This document shows, one piece after another, positions 37,426 to 46,367 of a DNA stretch of 64,000 nucleotides. Position 1 is the stretch's first letter; the number at the start of each line of letters is the position of its first letter. The notes beneath the pieces were generated by a model, which was not told the origin of the DNA, searched no databases, and saw only the letters and a program-made list of their open reading frames with translations. The position numbers and the translations under genes were made by a program. The DNA is from Methylonatrum sp040877625 (GTDB taxonomy: Bacteria; Pseudomonadota; Gammaproteobacteria; Nitrococcales; Aquisalimonadaceae), in contig JBBDNK010000028.1 of NCBI GenBank assembly GCA_040877625.1, positions 1-64,000 on the forward strand, written 5' to 3'.

Positions 37426-38367
37426 ATGAATGACGAATACTGGGAGCGCGACGCGCTACGTGACATCGCCCTGGAAGGCATCCGCGAACGGCGGCGCGCG
37501 CGCCGCTGGAGCATTTTCTTCCGTTTCCTGTTCCTGGGTTATCTGGTGCTGTTGCTGCTGATGGCACGGGGATTTGATTTCTGGCTCGGTGGAGATGATG
37601 CGCCCGGCCCCCATACGGCGGTGGTCAAGATCAACGGCGCCCTGCTGCCCGATGGGGAAAATCGCGCCGAGAACATCATCCGCGGCTTGCAGAATGCCTA
37701 CCGGGACGAACGCACGGCGGGTGTGATTCTCCAGGTGAACAGCCCCGGCGGGAGTCCGGTCCAGTCGGGCCAGATCAACGCGGAGATCCGGCGGCTCAAG
37801 GCACGCTACCCCGATATGCCGATCTATACGGTCGCAGAAGACATGTTCACGTCCGGCGCCTACTACGCCGCGGTTTCCACCGACCGTATCTACGTGGACC
37901 AGGGTACGCTGATCGGTTCGATTGGTGTCCTCATCAACAGCTTCGGTTTCCACGAGGCCATGGACCGCCTCGGTATTGAGCGCAGGCTCTATACCGCCGG
38001 TGACAGCAAGGGATTCCTGGATCCGTTTTCGGCTGCCGAACCGGAAGACGAGGCCTGGATAGAGGGGTTGCTTACCGACGTTCACGAGCAGTTTATAGAA
38101 GCGGTGAAGACAGGCCGCGGTGACCGGCTCGCGGATGACGACAGGTTATTCAGCGGCCTGGTATGGACCGGTGAACAGGGCGTGGAACTGGGGCTGGCGG
38201 ACGAACTCGGCAGTCTCGGCCATGTTGCCCGAGAGGTAATCGGTGTTGAGGAAATACGGGATTTCACCCCTCAGGCCGGTGTACTGCAACGATTTGCCGG
38301 CCGAATTGGCGTCAGCATCGGCGACCGGCTCGCCAGCAGCCTGCTGGGTGACTACATTGTCCGTTGA
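37426..38367 (+). CDS. sppA: Signal peptide peptidase SppA (36K type)
   Basis: A 313-residue inner-membrane serine protease that digests cleaved signal peptides. N-terminal TM helix (FFRFLFLGYLVLLLLMARG), then the ClpP-like fold with LQVNSPGGSPVQSGQI, the nucleophile serine in DMFTSGAYYAAVSTDRIYVD and general-base lysine in AGDSKGFLDPF. It is the short, single-domain form rather than the 67K E. coli type. ATG at 37426 with GGGAG upstream; a TTG two codons earlier also has a reasonable site. Confidence 0.93.
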   Translation: MNDEYWERDALRDIALEGIRERRRARRWSIFFRFLFLGYLVLLLLMARGFDFWLGGDDAPGPHTAVVKINGALLPDGENRAENIIRGLQNAYRDERTAGVILQVNSPGGSPVQSGQINAEIRRLKARYPDMPIYTVAEDMFTSGAYYAAVSTDRIYVDQGTLIGSIGVLINSFGFHEAMDRLGIERRLYTAGDSKGFLDPFSAAEPEDEAWIEGLLTDVHEQFIEAVKTGRGDRLADDDRLFSGLVWTGEQGVELGLADELGSLGHVAREVIGVEEIRDFTPQAGVLQRFAGRIGVSIGDRLASSLLGDYIVR

Positions 38368-38424
38368 TGCCGTGTCGGGCGGGTGCGTTCCTGCCCGGTG
38401 CCTTCGCTTCGAGGTCGGCGCCGC

Positions 38425-39015
38425 TCAGGGCAGGGCGTAGCCTGCCTGGCGAAGGCGGTGGGCCAGCATGATCAATGGCAACCCGACCAGGGCCGTGGGG
38501 TCATCCCCCTGCATGGCCTCGAATAGCGTGATGCCCAGGGCTTCGGAATGAAAGCTCCCGGCACTGTCATAGGCTGGCTCCTTCTCCAGGTACCGCTCCA
38601 CCATTTCCATATCCAGTTCACGGAAGCGCACGGAGTACGGCACCATATCAACATGGAAATCGCCCGTGCGCGTGTCCAGCACACACATTCCGGTTAAAAA
38701 CTCCACGCGTTTGCCGGACGCATCCAGTAACTGGCGCACCGCCTGCTCATGCCCCCCGGGTTTGCCGAGCACCCGATCTCCCAGCACCGCGGTCTGGTCC
38801 GAGCCGATGATGACGGCGTTGCGATGACGTTCGGCGACCGTGCGTGCCTTGGCCTCGGAAAGCCGGCGTACGTAAGCCTCCGGCGCCTCGCCTTGCAGCC
38901 GCTGTTCGTCGATATCCGGCGAATCAGAAACAAACGGCAGGCCGAACCGTCGCAACAGCGCGCGGCGGTGGGTGGATGCGGATGCGAGCACAAGTGCGGG
39001 GGTCGGTCCGGGCAT
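38425..39015 (-). CDS. maf: Maf-family nucleotide pyrophosphatase (YceF type)
   Basis: A 196-residue house-cleaning pyrophosphatase. Signatures are LVLASASTHRRALLRRFGLPF, the EKA-type helix YVRRLSEAKARTV, IIGSDQTAVLGDRVLGKPG, the SxR motif YSVRFREL and YDSAGSFHSEALG. The YceF subgroup, known to act on m7GTP, is the expected match beside yceD-rpmF. The start at 39015 has GGAG seven bases upstream; the open frame to 39081 adds unconserved residues. It is divergent from yceD. Confidence 0.93.
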   Translation of the reverse strand: MPGPTPALVLASASTHRRALLRRFGLPFVSDSPDIDEQRLQGEAPEAYVRRLSEAKARTVAERHRNAVIIGSDQTAVLGDRVLGKPGGHEQAVRQLLDASGKRVEFLTGMCVLDTRTGDFHVDMVPYSVRFRELDMEMVERYLEKEPAYDSAGSFHSEALGITLFEAMQGDDPTALVGLPLIMLAHRLRQAGYALP

Positions 39016-39160
39016 GAGGGGCTCCGTTGCGGGCTCTGGAAATTGCCTAAGCAAGCTGGTGGAATTCAAACGCACCGACACTGTCGGGTCAAGCAGGCGC
39101 AGGCTGCCGGAGTCACCGCATTTTGACAGCTCACATCGACGCCGCTAATATGCGCTCCTT

Positions 39161-39721
39161 ATGACATCCGGCCGTTCATTGCCTGCGTCGTTTGATCCTC
39201 TTCGGTTTGTTGATGCAAATCGTGAGATAAGCGGCGCTTTACCCGTTGCAGGCATGCGGCGGCTCGCCGCGAGTCTTGTAAGTCAGTCCGCGCGGGTAGA
39301 GGTTACGTTGCAGTTCCTCAGAGACGAGGCTCGGCGGCCTGTCGTCAAGGGGCATATTGAAGCCAGTCTCAGGGTCATGTGTCAGCGCTGCATGCGCCCC
39401 ATGGATCTGGATTTGCGCCTGAACGTGTCACTGGGCATTGTGCAGTCCGAGGAACAGGCGGAACGGCTGCCGGAAGAAATGGATCCGCTACTGGTGGATG
39501 AAGAACCGGTCTGGATAGCGGATCTGATTGAAGACGAATTGATACTTGGTCTACCCGTGGTTGCCACGCATCCGGCCGATTCACCGGATTGCCACACTGT
39601 ACAGACGGCCGGACCACGAAGCGAACAGGCACCGACCCGCGTCAAGGGTGACGAGGGAGGTCAGGAAAACCCTTTTGCGGTGCTCAGTGCCCTGAAGAAG
39701 GGCAAAAGCGACACCGACTAG
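39161..39721 (+). CDS. yceD: YceD/DUF177 23S rRNA accumulation protein
   Basis: A 186-residue DUF177 protein. It has RLAASLVSQSARVEVTLQF, the Cys pair in VMCQRCMRPMDLDLRL, an acidic stretch (PEEMDPLLVDEEPVWIADLIEDELIL) and the C-terminal ENPFAVLSALKKGK typical of the family. It is needed for normal 23S rRNA levels in E. coli. It is directly upstream of rpmF (25 bp), an arrangement conserved across bacteria. Confidence 0.93.
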   Translation: MTSGRSLPASFDPLRFVDANREISGALPVAGMRRLAASLVSQSARVEVTLQFLRDEARRPVVKGHIEASLRVMCQRCMRPMDLDLRLNVSLGIVQSEEQAERLPEEMDPLLVDEEPVWIADLIEDELILGLPVVATHPADSPDCHTVQTAGPRSEQAPTRVKGDEGGQENPFAVLSALKKGKSDTD

Positions 39722-39746
39722 AACTGATTGCGAGGAGTTCACTGCC

Positions 39747-39929
39747 ATGGCAGTCCAGCAGAACCGGAAAACCCGTTCCAAGCGCGGCATGCGGCGCGCC
39801 CATGATGCACTTGCCGGAGCGACCCTGTCGGTCGAGCCAACCACCGGCGAGACGCATCGCCGGCATCACATCAGCCCAGATGGTTTCTACCGCGGGCGCA
39901 AGGTGTTCAGCACCGATAGCGAAGAATAA
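39747..39929 (+). CDS. rpmF: 50S ribosomal protein L32
   Basis: A 60-residue L32 starting MAVQQNRKTRSKRGMRRAHDA and ending in the acidic DSEE. It has no cysteines, so it is the zinc-free C-minus form. GAGGAG nine bases before the ATG makes a strong ribosome site. It is followed by a long hairpin before plsX. Confidence 0.97.
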   Translation: MAVQQNRKTRSKRGMRRAHDALAGATLSVEPTTGETHRRHHISPDGFYRGRKVFSTDSEE

Positions 39930-39941
39930 GGCGTGTCTGTC

Positions 39942-39983
39942 ACGATGGCCCACGCCGGCTGACAATGCCGAGCGGGCCATCGT
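39942..39983 (+). promoter_or_regulatory. Long hairpin between rpmF and plsX
   Basis: A perfect 10-bp stem ACGATGGCCC (39942-39951) with GGGCCATCGT (39974-39983) and an inner CGGC/GCCG pair in the 22-nt loop. No T-run follows, so a processing or stabilising element for the rpmF mRNA, or a weak attenuator, is more likely than a classical terminator. Confidence 0.6.
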
Positions 39984-40037
39984 CCGTTACAGGCTTCCAG
40001 GTCCGGCTTTTCGGCCTCAATGCCTCGCTAGGATGTC

Positions 40038-41066
40038 ATGACCGACACCGTTACGATTGCCCTGGATGCGATGGGCGGGGACTTCGGTCCCTCCGTCGTC
40101 GTTCCTGCTGCACTGGACACGCTCCGGAGCAATGATCGCGTTCGCCTGATTCTTGTCGGTGACGAGGATGTGTTGCGGCGGGGAATCGCAGAGCATGGGA
40201 GCGCGGAATCCGACGTCCTGGTTGTGCGGCATGCCTCTCAGACCATCGGCATGGCCGAGTCTCCTTCTCAGGCGCTGCGTTTGAAGAAGGATTCCTCCAT
40301 GCGGGTCGCCATCGACCTGGTCAAGGACAATACGGCGGAAGCCTGTGTCAGTGCCGGCAATACCGGTGCTCTGATGGCAACCGCGCGCTATGTACTGAAG
40401 ACCCTGCCGGGCATTGACCGGCCCGCCATCATTACCACTATCCCGAGTCTGGGCGGCTATACCCGCATGCTCGATCTCGGTGCCAATGTGGATTGTTCCG
40501 CCGAGCATCTGTTTCAGTTTGCCGTCATGGGTTCCGTACTCGCTGAGGCATTGGATAATATCGACCGCCCCCGGATTGGTCTTCTGAATATCGGCGAGGA
40601 AGAGATCAAGGGTAACGATCAGGTCAAGCAGGCGGCCCGGGTGATAGCCGGCAGCAGTCTCAACTACTGCGGCTATGTGGAAGGCGACGACATCTTCAAG
40701 GGCAAGGTGGATGTCGTGGTCTGCGACGGCTTCGTCGGCAACGTGGCATTGAAGTCCTCGGAAGGCGTGGCATCGATCATATCCCATTACATGCGGGAAG
40801 AGTTCCATCGCAACCTGTTGACCAAGATGGCGGGCATCATCGCAATGCCGGTGCTCAGAAGCCTGCGCAAGCGTATCGATCCGCGACAGTTCAACGGCGC
40901 GAGCCTGCTTGGTCTCCGTGGTATCGTGCTCAAGAGCCATGGGGGTGCCGATCGGCTGGCATTCCGACATGCCATAGAAACTGCAGTCCTTGAGGCGGCA
41001 AAGAGCGTTCCGCAGCTCATTGACCAGCGCCTGGATCAGATGCTTTCGGAAAGGCAGGACCAGTGA
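40038..41066 (+). CDS. plsX: Phosphate acyltransferase PlsX
   Basis: A 342-residue enzyme converting acyl-ACP to acyl-phosphate for phospholipid synthesis. It starts TVTIALDAMGGDFGPSVVVP and carries DNTAEACVSAGNTGALMATARYVLK, DLGANVDCSAEHLFQFAVMG, GLLNIGEEEIKGND and VDVVVCDGFVGNVALKSSEG. The GTGA junction couples it to fabH. Confidence 0.97.
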   Translation: MTDTVTIALDAMGGDFGPSVVVPAALDTLRSNDRVRLILVGDEDVLRRGIAEHGSAESDVLVVRHASQTIGMAESPSQALRLKKDSSMRVAIDLVKDNTAEACVSAGNTGALMATARYVLKTLPGIDRPAIITTIPSLGGYTRMLDLGANVDCSAEHLFQFAVMGSVLAEALDNIDRPRIGLLNIGEEEIKGNDQVKQAARVIAGSSLNYCGYVEGDDIFKGKVDVVVCDGFVGNVALKSSEGVASIISHYMREEFHRNLLTKMAGIIAMPVLRSLRKRIDPRQFNGASLLGLRGIVLKSHGGADRLAFRHAIETAVLEAAKSVPQLIDQRLDQMLSERQDQ

Positions 41067-42034
41067 CCTACGCACGCATAATCGGTACGGGTGGTTACCT
41101 TCCGGAGAAAGTGGTAACAAACGCTGATCTGGAAAAACAGGTGAACACCAGTGACGCCTGGATACGGGAACGCACGGGCATCGTCGAGCGTCATATAGCC
41201 GGCGACGATGAGGCCTGCAGCGACCTTGCTGTTGCGGCAGCACGTCAGGCGCTGGCGGCGGCCGATGCCGATCCCGCATCCGTCGATCTCATCATCATCG
41301 GCACCTGTACGCCGGACCGGGTTTTCCCGAGTACGGCATGCCTGGTGCAGAACACGCTCGGGATGCGCGCGGGTGTGATTGCGTTCGATGTCTCGGCCGC
41401 CTGTTCCGGCTTCATCTACGCCCTGGACATAGCGAATCGTTTCATCGCCACGGGTGGAGCGCGTCGCGCGCTGGTCATCGGGTCCGAGACCATGAGCCGT
41501 ATCCTGGACTGGAATGATCGCGCCACCTGCGTGCTGTTCGGTGATGGTGCGGGGGCCGTGCTGCTGGAAGCCAGCGACAGCCCAGGTATCCTTTCTACCC
41601 ATATTCACGCCGATGGCGGGTTCGAGGAACTGCTGCACGTGCCCTGGGGTGTCGGTCAGGGTTACGGCAAACTGAGCCGCAAGGGCGGAACAATCCACAT
41701 GCGTGGCAATGAAGTGTTTCGGGTTGCAGTACGCACACTGGGCCGTATTGTCGATGAAACGCTGGAAGCCAACGGTCTTGGCAAGGCGGACGTTGACTGG
41801 TTGGTACCCCACCAGGCCAATATCCGTATTATCGAAGCCACCGCGCGCAAACTCGATCTGCCCATGGAGCGCGTGGTGCAGACCGTCGCCCATCATGGCA
41901 ATACGTCCGCGGCATCGATCCCGCTCGCACTGGACACGGCTATACGGGATGGACGCATCAAGCGCGATGATCTGCTGTTGCTGGAAGCCTTCGGCGGCGG
42001 TTTTACCTGGGGCTCTGCCCTGATTCGATATTAA
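41063..42034 (+). CDS. fabH: Beta-ketoacyl-ACP synthase III
   Basis: A 323-residue condensing enzyme that starts fatty acid synthesis from acetyl-CoA and malonyl-ACP. The catalytic triad is Cys114 (DVSAACSGF), His250 (LVPHQANIRI) and Asn280 (AHHGNTSAASIP). N-terminal IIGTGGYLPEKVVTN, DAWIRERTGI. GTG start overlapping the plsX stop. Pseudomonads lack fabH at this spot, so here the cluster is closer to the enterobacterial order. Confidence 0.97.
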   Translation: MTYARIIGTGGYLPEKVVTNADLEKQVNTSDAWIRERTGIVERHIAGDDEACSDLAVAAARQALAAADADPASVDLIIIGTCTPDRVFPSTACLVQNTLGMRAGVIAFDVSAACSGFIYALDIANRFIATGGARRALVIGSETMSRILDWNDRATCVLFGDGAGAVLLEASDSPGILSTHIHADGGFEELLHVPWGVGQGYGKLSRKGGTIHMRGNEVFRVAVRTLGRIVDETLEANGLGKADVDWLVPHQANIRIIEATARKLDLPMERVVQTVAHHGNTSAASIPLALDTAIRDGRIKRDDLLLLEAFGGGFTWGSALIRY

Positions 42035-42038
42035 GAAG

Positions 42039-42069
42039 TCAGCATATTAGGCTGATTTATAGGTTTTTT
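42039..42069 (+). promoter_or_regulatory. Weak hairpin plus T-run before fabD
   Basis: TCAGC (42039-42043) pairs with GCTGA (42051-42055), followed by TTTAT and a run of six T up to the fabD ATG. The stem is only 5 bp, so it is at most a weak attenuator. Confidence 0.3.
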
Positions 42070-42999
42070 ATGACATCGAATGCCGCAATTGTATTCCCTG
42101 GTCAGGGCTCCCAGTCGCTGGGCATGCTTGCAGAGCTTGCCGTAGATAATGCGCTTGTGACCCGAACCTTCGCAGAAGCATCCGACGCACTTGGCCGGGA
42201 TCTCTGGGCACTGTCCCAGGGTGGACCGGAGCAGGAGCTCAACAGAACCGACCTTACCCAACCGGCGATGCTGGCCGCTGGTGTTGCCGTCTGGCGGGTA
42301 TGGAAAGAGCGTGGCGGTGCGAACCCTGTGTGCATGGCCGGTCACTCCCTGGGTGAGTACACGGCGCTGGTGTGCGCGGAAGCGCTGGACTTTGCCGAAG
42401 CCATTCGCCTGGTTGCGGACCGCGGTCGGTTCATGCAGGAAGCAGTTCCCGAAGGGCAGGGCGCCATGGCGGCATTGCTGGGTCTGGACGACAATGCGGT
42501 CAGGCAGGTTTGCGCCAGTGCCGCCCAGGGCGATGTCGTGGAAGCGGTCAATTTCAACGCCCCCGGGCAGGTTGTGGTTGCGGGCAATGTCGCGGCAGTG
42601 GAGCGTGCGGTAGCGCTCGCCAAGGAGGCGGGTGCCAAGCGGGCGGTCGCATTGCCGGTCAGTGTGCCGTCTCATTGTGCGTTGATGCACCCGGCTTCGG
42701 AGCGTCTCGCCGAACGGCTGGCGACCGTGGAAGTGGCCAGTCCGCGCATACCGGTGCTTCACAACGTGGACGCCACCGCCGCCACCGAGCCGGAAGCGAT
42801 TCGCGAGCGGCTGGTTCGGCAGCTCTACAGCCCGGTTTTGTGGGTCGATACTGTGCAGGCGCTAAGTGGATATGGAGCCACGGTTCTGGTGGAATGCGGA
42901 CCGGGCAAGGTATTGGCCGGTCTGGCGCGAAGAATTGACCGTTCTCTTGACGCGCGACCAGTGTATGATCCGGCCACGCTGGAAAAGGCCCTGGCCTGA
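42070..42999 (+). CDS. fabD: Malonyl-CoA:ACP transacylase
   Basis: A 309-residue alpha/beta hydrolase-like acyltransferase loading malonate onto ACP. It shows FPGQGSQSLGML, the nucleophile Ser93 in GHSLGEYTALV, catalytic His202 (PVSVPSHCALM) and the C-terminal GPGKVLAGL. The ribosome site is poor (AGG then six T), in contrast to the next gene. Confidence 0.97.
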   Translation: MTSNAAIVFPGQGSQSLGMLAELAVDNALVTRTFAEASDALGRDLWALSQGGPEQELNRTDLTQPAMLAAGVAVWRVWKERGGANPVCMAGHSLGEYTALVCAEALDFAEAIRLVADRGRFMQEAVPEGQGAMAALLGLDDNAVRQVCASAAQGDVVEAVNFNAPGQVVVAGNVAAVERAVALAKEAGAKRAVALPVSVPSHCALMHPASERLAERLATVEVASPRIPVLHNVDATAATEPEAIRERLVRQLYSPVLWVDTVQALSGYGATVLVECGPGKVLAGLARRIDRSLDARPVYDPATLEKALA

Positions 43000-43033
43000 A
43001 GTGACATTGGGACTAAACGGAGGAGGGTGATCG

Positions 43034-43777
43034 ATGGGATCTGACGCGCGCGTAACGCTGGTTACCGGTGCGACCAGGGGTATTGGCCGGGCCATTGCAC
43101 TCGAACTTGCCGCTCGCGGCCATGTGGTTGTCGGCACCGCGACATCGGATACCGGGGCCCAAGCCATCAGTCAGTATCTTTCCGAAGCGGGTTTCCAGGG
43201 CAGTGGAATGACGCTGGACGTTTCCGACCCCGACAGCATCAAGGCGGTGCTGGACGCGATCGGTGACACGTACGGCGCACCCGTGGTGCTGGTCAATAAT
43301 GCCGGCATCACACGGGATAACCTCTTGATGCGGATGAAGGATGAGGACTGGGAAGCGATTCTGACCACCAATCTGACATCCGTGTTTCGCGTGTCCCGTG
43401 GCTGTCTGCGCGGCATGATGAAAGCGCGCTGGGGCCGTATCATCAATATTGCCTCCGTGGTTGGATCCACCGGCAATGCCGGTCAGACCAACTACGCAGC
43501 GGCCAAGGCCGGAATAATCGGATTTACCAAATCCCTGGCGCGGGAGGTGGGCAGCCGCGACATCACCGTGAATGCGGTGGCGCCGGGGTTTATCGACACG
43601 GACATGACCCGTGCGCTGGGTGAAGACGCAAAACAGGATTTGACGCGGCAGATTCCCTTGGGCAGATTGGGGCGCCCGGAGGATATTGCCGCGGTGGTCG
43701 GTTTTCTTGCATCGGATGCGGCGGAGTACATCACTGGCGAGACCATGCATGTGAATGGCGGAATGTTCATGGCCTGA
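43034..43777 (+). CDS. fabG: 3-oxoacyl-ACP reductase
   Basis: A 247-residue short-chain dehydrogenase reducing beta-ketoacyl-ACP with NADPH. Nucleotide loop TGATRGIGRAIA, NNAGITRDNL, catalytic Ser141, Tyr154 and Lys158 (IASVVGSTGNAGQTNYAAAKAG), and the C-terminal ITGETMHVNGGMFMA typical of FabG. It is preceded by a strong GGAGGAGGG ribosome site. Confidence 0.97.
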   Translation: MGSDARVTLVTGATRGIGRAIALELAARGHVVVGTATSDTGAQAISQYLSEAGFQGSGMTLDVSDPDSIKAVLDAIGDTYGAPVVLVNNAGITRDNLLMRMKDEDWEAILTTNLTSVFRVSRGCLRGMMKARWGRIINIASVVGSTGNAGQTNYAAAKAGIIGFTKSLAREVGSRDITVNAVAPGFIDTDMTRALGEDAKQDLTRQIPLGRLGRPEDIAAVVGFLASDAAEYITGETMHVNGGMFMA

Positions 43778-43897
43778 GCTTGACCGGGTCGGTACACCGA
43801 TCGGCGCCGAAGCGGTGGCTATGGTAAGAGCAGGATAGTTTTCATAAAATACGCCGGCAGCTAACGCTGGACCGGCAAATTCGGGAGAATGGACCTT

Positions 43898-44137
43898 ATG
43901 AGCAGCATTGAAGAGCGCGTGAAGAAGATCGTGGTGGAACAGCTCGGCGTCAAGGAGGAGGAAGTGACGGCCGAAGCCTCTTTTGTTGATGACCTGGGTG
44001 CCGACTCCCTGGACACGGTCGAACTGGTTATGGCGCTTGAGGAAGAATTCGAGTGCGAAATCCCTGACGAAGAAGCCGAGAAAATCACAACGGTTCAGCA
44101 GGCGATTGACTACGTTAATAATCACCTGGACCAGTAA
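43898..44137 (+). CDS. acpP: Acyl carrier protein
   Basis: A 79-residue ACP. The phosphopantetheine serine lies in LGADSLDTVEL. The acidic helix II continues VMALEEEFECEIPDEEAEK. The start is the ATG at 43898 with GGGAG ten bases upstream; the ATG at 43889 sits too close to that site. The 120-bp gap after fabG includes a possible -10 (TAAAAT, 43845-43850), consistent with acpP having its own promoter as in E. coli, but its -35 match is poor. Confidence 0.98.
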   Translation: MSSIEERVKKIVVEQLGVKEEEVTAEASFVDDLGADSLDTVELVMALEEEFECEIPDEEAEKITTVQQAIDYVNNHLDQ

Positions 44138-44170
44138 CTCGGCCCCCAGCGGGTCTGGCTGCTCGAACTT

Positions 44171-44205
44171 GAAAAGGGCATCGACGCCGGTTGATCGCCC
44201 TTTTC
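44171..44205 (+). terminator. Terminator/attenuator hairpin after acpP
   Basis: GAAAAGGGC (44171-44179) pairs perfectly with GCCCTTTTC (44197-44205) and an inner CGAC/GTTG pair closes the loop. The descending stem supplies CTTTT, followed by AGGTTTATT. It would end most of the abundant acpP transcripts and let some run into fabF. Confidence 0.7.
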
Positions 44206-44242
44206 AGGTTTATTGGTAACCGGAAAACGTGAGGAAAGGCCT

Positions 44243-45484
44243 GTGACCAAGCGTCGCGTGGTAGTCACTGGCATGGGGATCATCTCCCCGGTCGGTAACA
44301 GCATAAAGGAAGCCTGGGGCAACATTCTGGAGGGGCGGAGCGGTATTCGGCCCATTACACGGTTTGATGTCTCGGCGTTCTCTACCCGTTTCGGCGGTAA
44401 TATTGAAGGATTCGATGCCAGCGACTACATCAACCCGAAGGATGCCCGAAAGATGGATCCGTTTATCCATTACGGCATCGCCGCGGCCAGCCAGGCCATG
44501 GCTGATTCGGGGCTGACGGTCACCGAGGAGAACGCCGAGCGCATCGGCGTTGCCGTCGGTTCCGGCATAGGCGGCATCAACTGGATCGAAAATGGTCACA
44601 AGGCCTATCTTGACGGTGGCCCCAGAAAGCTCTCGCCCTTTTTCATACCGGGCGCGATCATCAACATGATTTCCGGGCACCTTTCAATCATTCATGGCCT
44701 GAAGGGCCCGAACATCTCGATTGTTACTGCCTGCACCACGGGGACCCATAACATCGGTGAAGCCAGCCGAATGATCAGCTACGGCGACGCCGACGTCATG
44801 ATTGCCGGCGGCGCGGAATTCTCCACGACACCCACGGGCCTGGGTGGTTTTGCGGCGGCAAGGGCGCTGTCGGGCAGGAACGAGGAGCCCGCCCGCGCCA
44901 GCCGGCCCTGGGACCGTGGCCGCGACGGTTTCGTGCTCAGCGATGGTGCCGGGGTACTGGTGCTGGAAGAGTACGAACATGCGCGCCGCCGTGGGGCTTC
45001 CATCTACGCGGAGGTCGCGGGCTACGGCATGAGCGGTGATGCCTACCACATGACCCAGCCTTCGGAAGGCGGCGAGGGCGCGGCCCGTTGCATGGGTAAT
45101 GCGTTGCGGGACGCGGGCCTGAATACCGCCGATGTTGATTACATCAATGCCCACGGCACCTCGACACCGGTTGGTGACGTCGCCGAGACCAAGGCCGTGA
45201 AGCGGCTCTTCGGCGATGCAGCCCATGATGTCGCGGTCAGTTCCACCAAATCCATGACCGGGCATCTGCTTGGTGCCGCCGGTGGCGTGGAAGCGGTGTT
45301 TACCCTGCTTGCCATCCGGGATCAGGTGGCACCGCCCACCATCAATCTGGACGACCCGGATCCAGAGTGTGATCTCGACTACGTGCCGCATACGGCCAGA
45401 GAAATGAAAATTGACGTGGCGCTCTCCAACTCCTTCGGATTCGGGGGCACGAACGGTACGGTCTTGTTCCGGAAACTGACCTGA
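44243..45484 (+). CDS. fabF: Beta-ketoacyl-ACP synthase II
   Basis: A 413-residue elongating condensing enzyme. The active site is Cys164 (VTACTTGTHNIG) with two histidines in NAHGTSTPVGD and KSMTGHLLGAAGG. The start is the GTG at 44243 with AGGAAAGG just upstream; the TTG at 44213 lies in the hairpin spacer. It extends chains, including the temperature-responsive 16:1 to 18:1 step in E. coli. Confidence 0.97.
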   Translation: MTKRRVVVTGMGIISPVGNSIKEAWGNILEGRSGIRPITRFDVSAFSTRFGGNIEGFDASDYINPKDARKMDPFIHYGIAAASQAMADSGLTVTEENAERIGVAVGSGIGGINWIENGHKAYLDGGPRKLSPFFIPGAIINMISGHLSIIHGLKGPNISIVTACTTGTHNIGEASRMISYGDADVMIAGGAEFSTTPTGLGGFAAARALSGRNEEPARASRPWDRGRDGFVLSDGAGVLVLEEYEHARRRGASIYAEVAGYGMSGDAYHMTQPSEGGEGAARCMGNALRDAGLNTADVDYINAHGTSTPVGDVAETKAVKRLFGDAAHDVAVSSTKSMTGHLLGAAGGVEAVFTLLAIRDQVAPPTINLDDPDPECDLDYVPHTAREMKIDVALSNSFGFGGTNGTVLFRKLT

Positions 45485-45516
45485 ACCGCATCAAACCTGC
45501 ATACGGATCCGGCGCC

Positions 45517-46359
45517 ATGCGCACGCTCCTCAACGGCCGGGATGCGGATGCCGTGGCAGTGGCCGACCGCGGATTGCAGTACGGCGATGGCCTTTTCGAG
45601 ACCATCGCCGTACGCGCCGGTCAGGCATTGCTCTGGCATGCGCATCTTCGCCGCCTCACCAGGGGTTTGACGGCTTTGGGCCTACCCGCCGTCGACATCG
45701 ATGTACTGGAATCCGAGGTGAATCAGGTCATCGCCGGTGCGGATCATGGCGTGCTGAAGGTGCTGCTTACCGCGGGTACCGGCGGGCGTGGTTATAGCCG
45801 TGCTACGCAGCCGGTCTGTAACCGTGTCGTTTCGCTTCATCCCTTCCCTGACCATCCACTCGACCGCTGGGTTGATGGGGTTCGCGTGCGCGTCTGTGAA
45901 ACCCGCCTCGCGGTGCAACCGCGGCTGGCCGGCATCAAGCACTGTAATCGGCTTGAGCAGGTGCTCGCGCGCAGCGAGTGGTCCGACCCGATGATTGCCG
46001 AAGGGCTGATGCTGGACATGGGCGGCTGTTTGACCGAGGGCACCATGAGCAATGTCTTCGGCGTACGGGGCAACAGAATCCTGACACCCAGCTTGACCAA
46101 CTGCGGGGTTCACGGTGTGATGCGGGAGACAATGCTGAGCGTGGCGGAAGACGTGGGCTATTTAGTGGAATTCCTGGACGCTCCACTGGCAGACTGGCGG
46201 GACGTGGACGAGCTGTTTCTGACTAACAGCGTTATCGGCCTCTGGCCAGTACGTGAGGTCGAAGACCGGTTAGTTGGTCCCGGCCCGGTGAGCAGAATGC
46301 TACAGCGACACCTTGCCGAGGCCGGCGCGGCCGCCATGCCAATACCCGACGGAGGATGA
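45517..46359 (+). CDS. pabC: Aminodeoxychorismate lyase
   Basis: A 280-residue class IV PLP enzyme releasing p-aminobenzoate and pyruvate from 4-amino-4-deoxychorismate for folate. It shows DRGLQYGDGLFETIAVRAG, the PLP lysine in GIKHCNRLEQVLA, and GGCLTEGTMSNVFGVRGNRILTP-type cofactor contacts. The arrangement fabF-pabC-mltG-tmk-holB is conserved in gammaproteobacteria. Confidence 0.95.
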   Translation: MRTLLNGRDADAVAVADRGLQYGDGLFETIAVRAGQALLWHAHLRRLTRGLTALGLPAVDIDVLESEVNQVIAGADHGVLKVLLTAGTGGRGYSRATQPVCNRVVSLHPFPDHPLDRWVDGVRVRVCETRLAVQPRLAGIKHCNRLEQVLARSEWSDPMIAEGLMLDMGGCLTEGTMSNVFGVRGNRILTPSLTNCGVHGVMRETMLSVAEDVGYLVEFLDAPLADWRDVDELFLTNSVIGLWPVREVEDRLVGPGPVSRMLQRHLAEAGAAAMPIPDGG

Positions 46360-46367
46360 TCGGGCCA

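Noticed and set aside
40017..41279. Minus-strand open frame (420 aa) opposite plsX
   Set aside because: Antisense to plsX and the start of fabH, no recognisable protein features.
42039..42069. Hairpin before fabD as a full terminator
   Set aside because: The 5-bp stem is too weak and fabD lacks another clear promoter; kept only as a low-confidence attenuator.
43013..44125. Minus-strand open frame (370 aa) opposite fabG and acpP
   Set aside because: Antisense of two conserved genes; no start signal or motifs.
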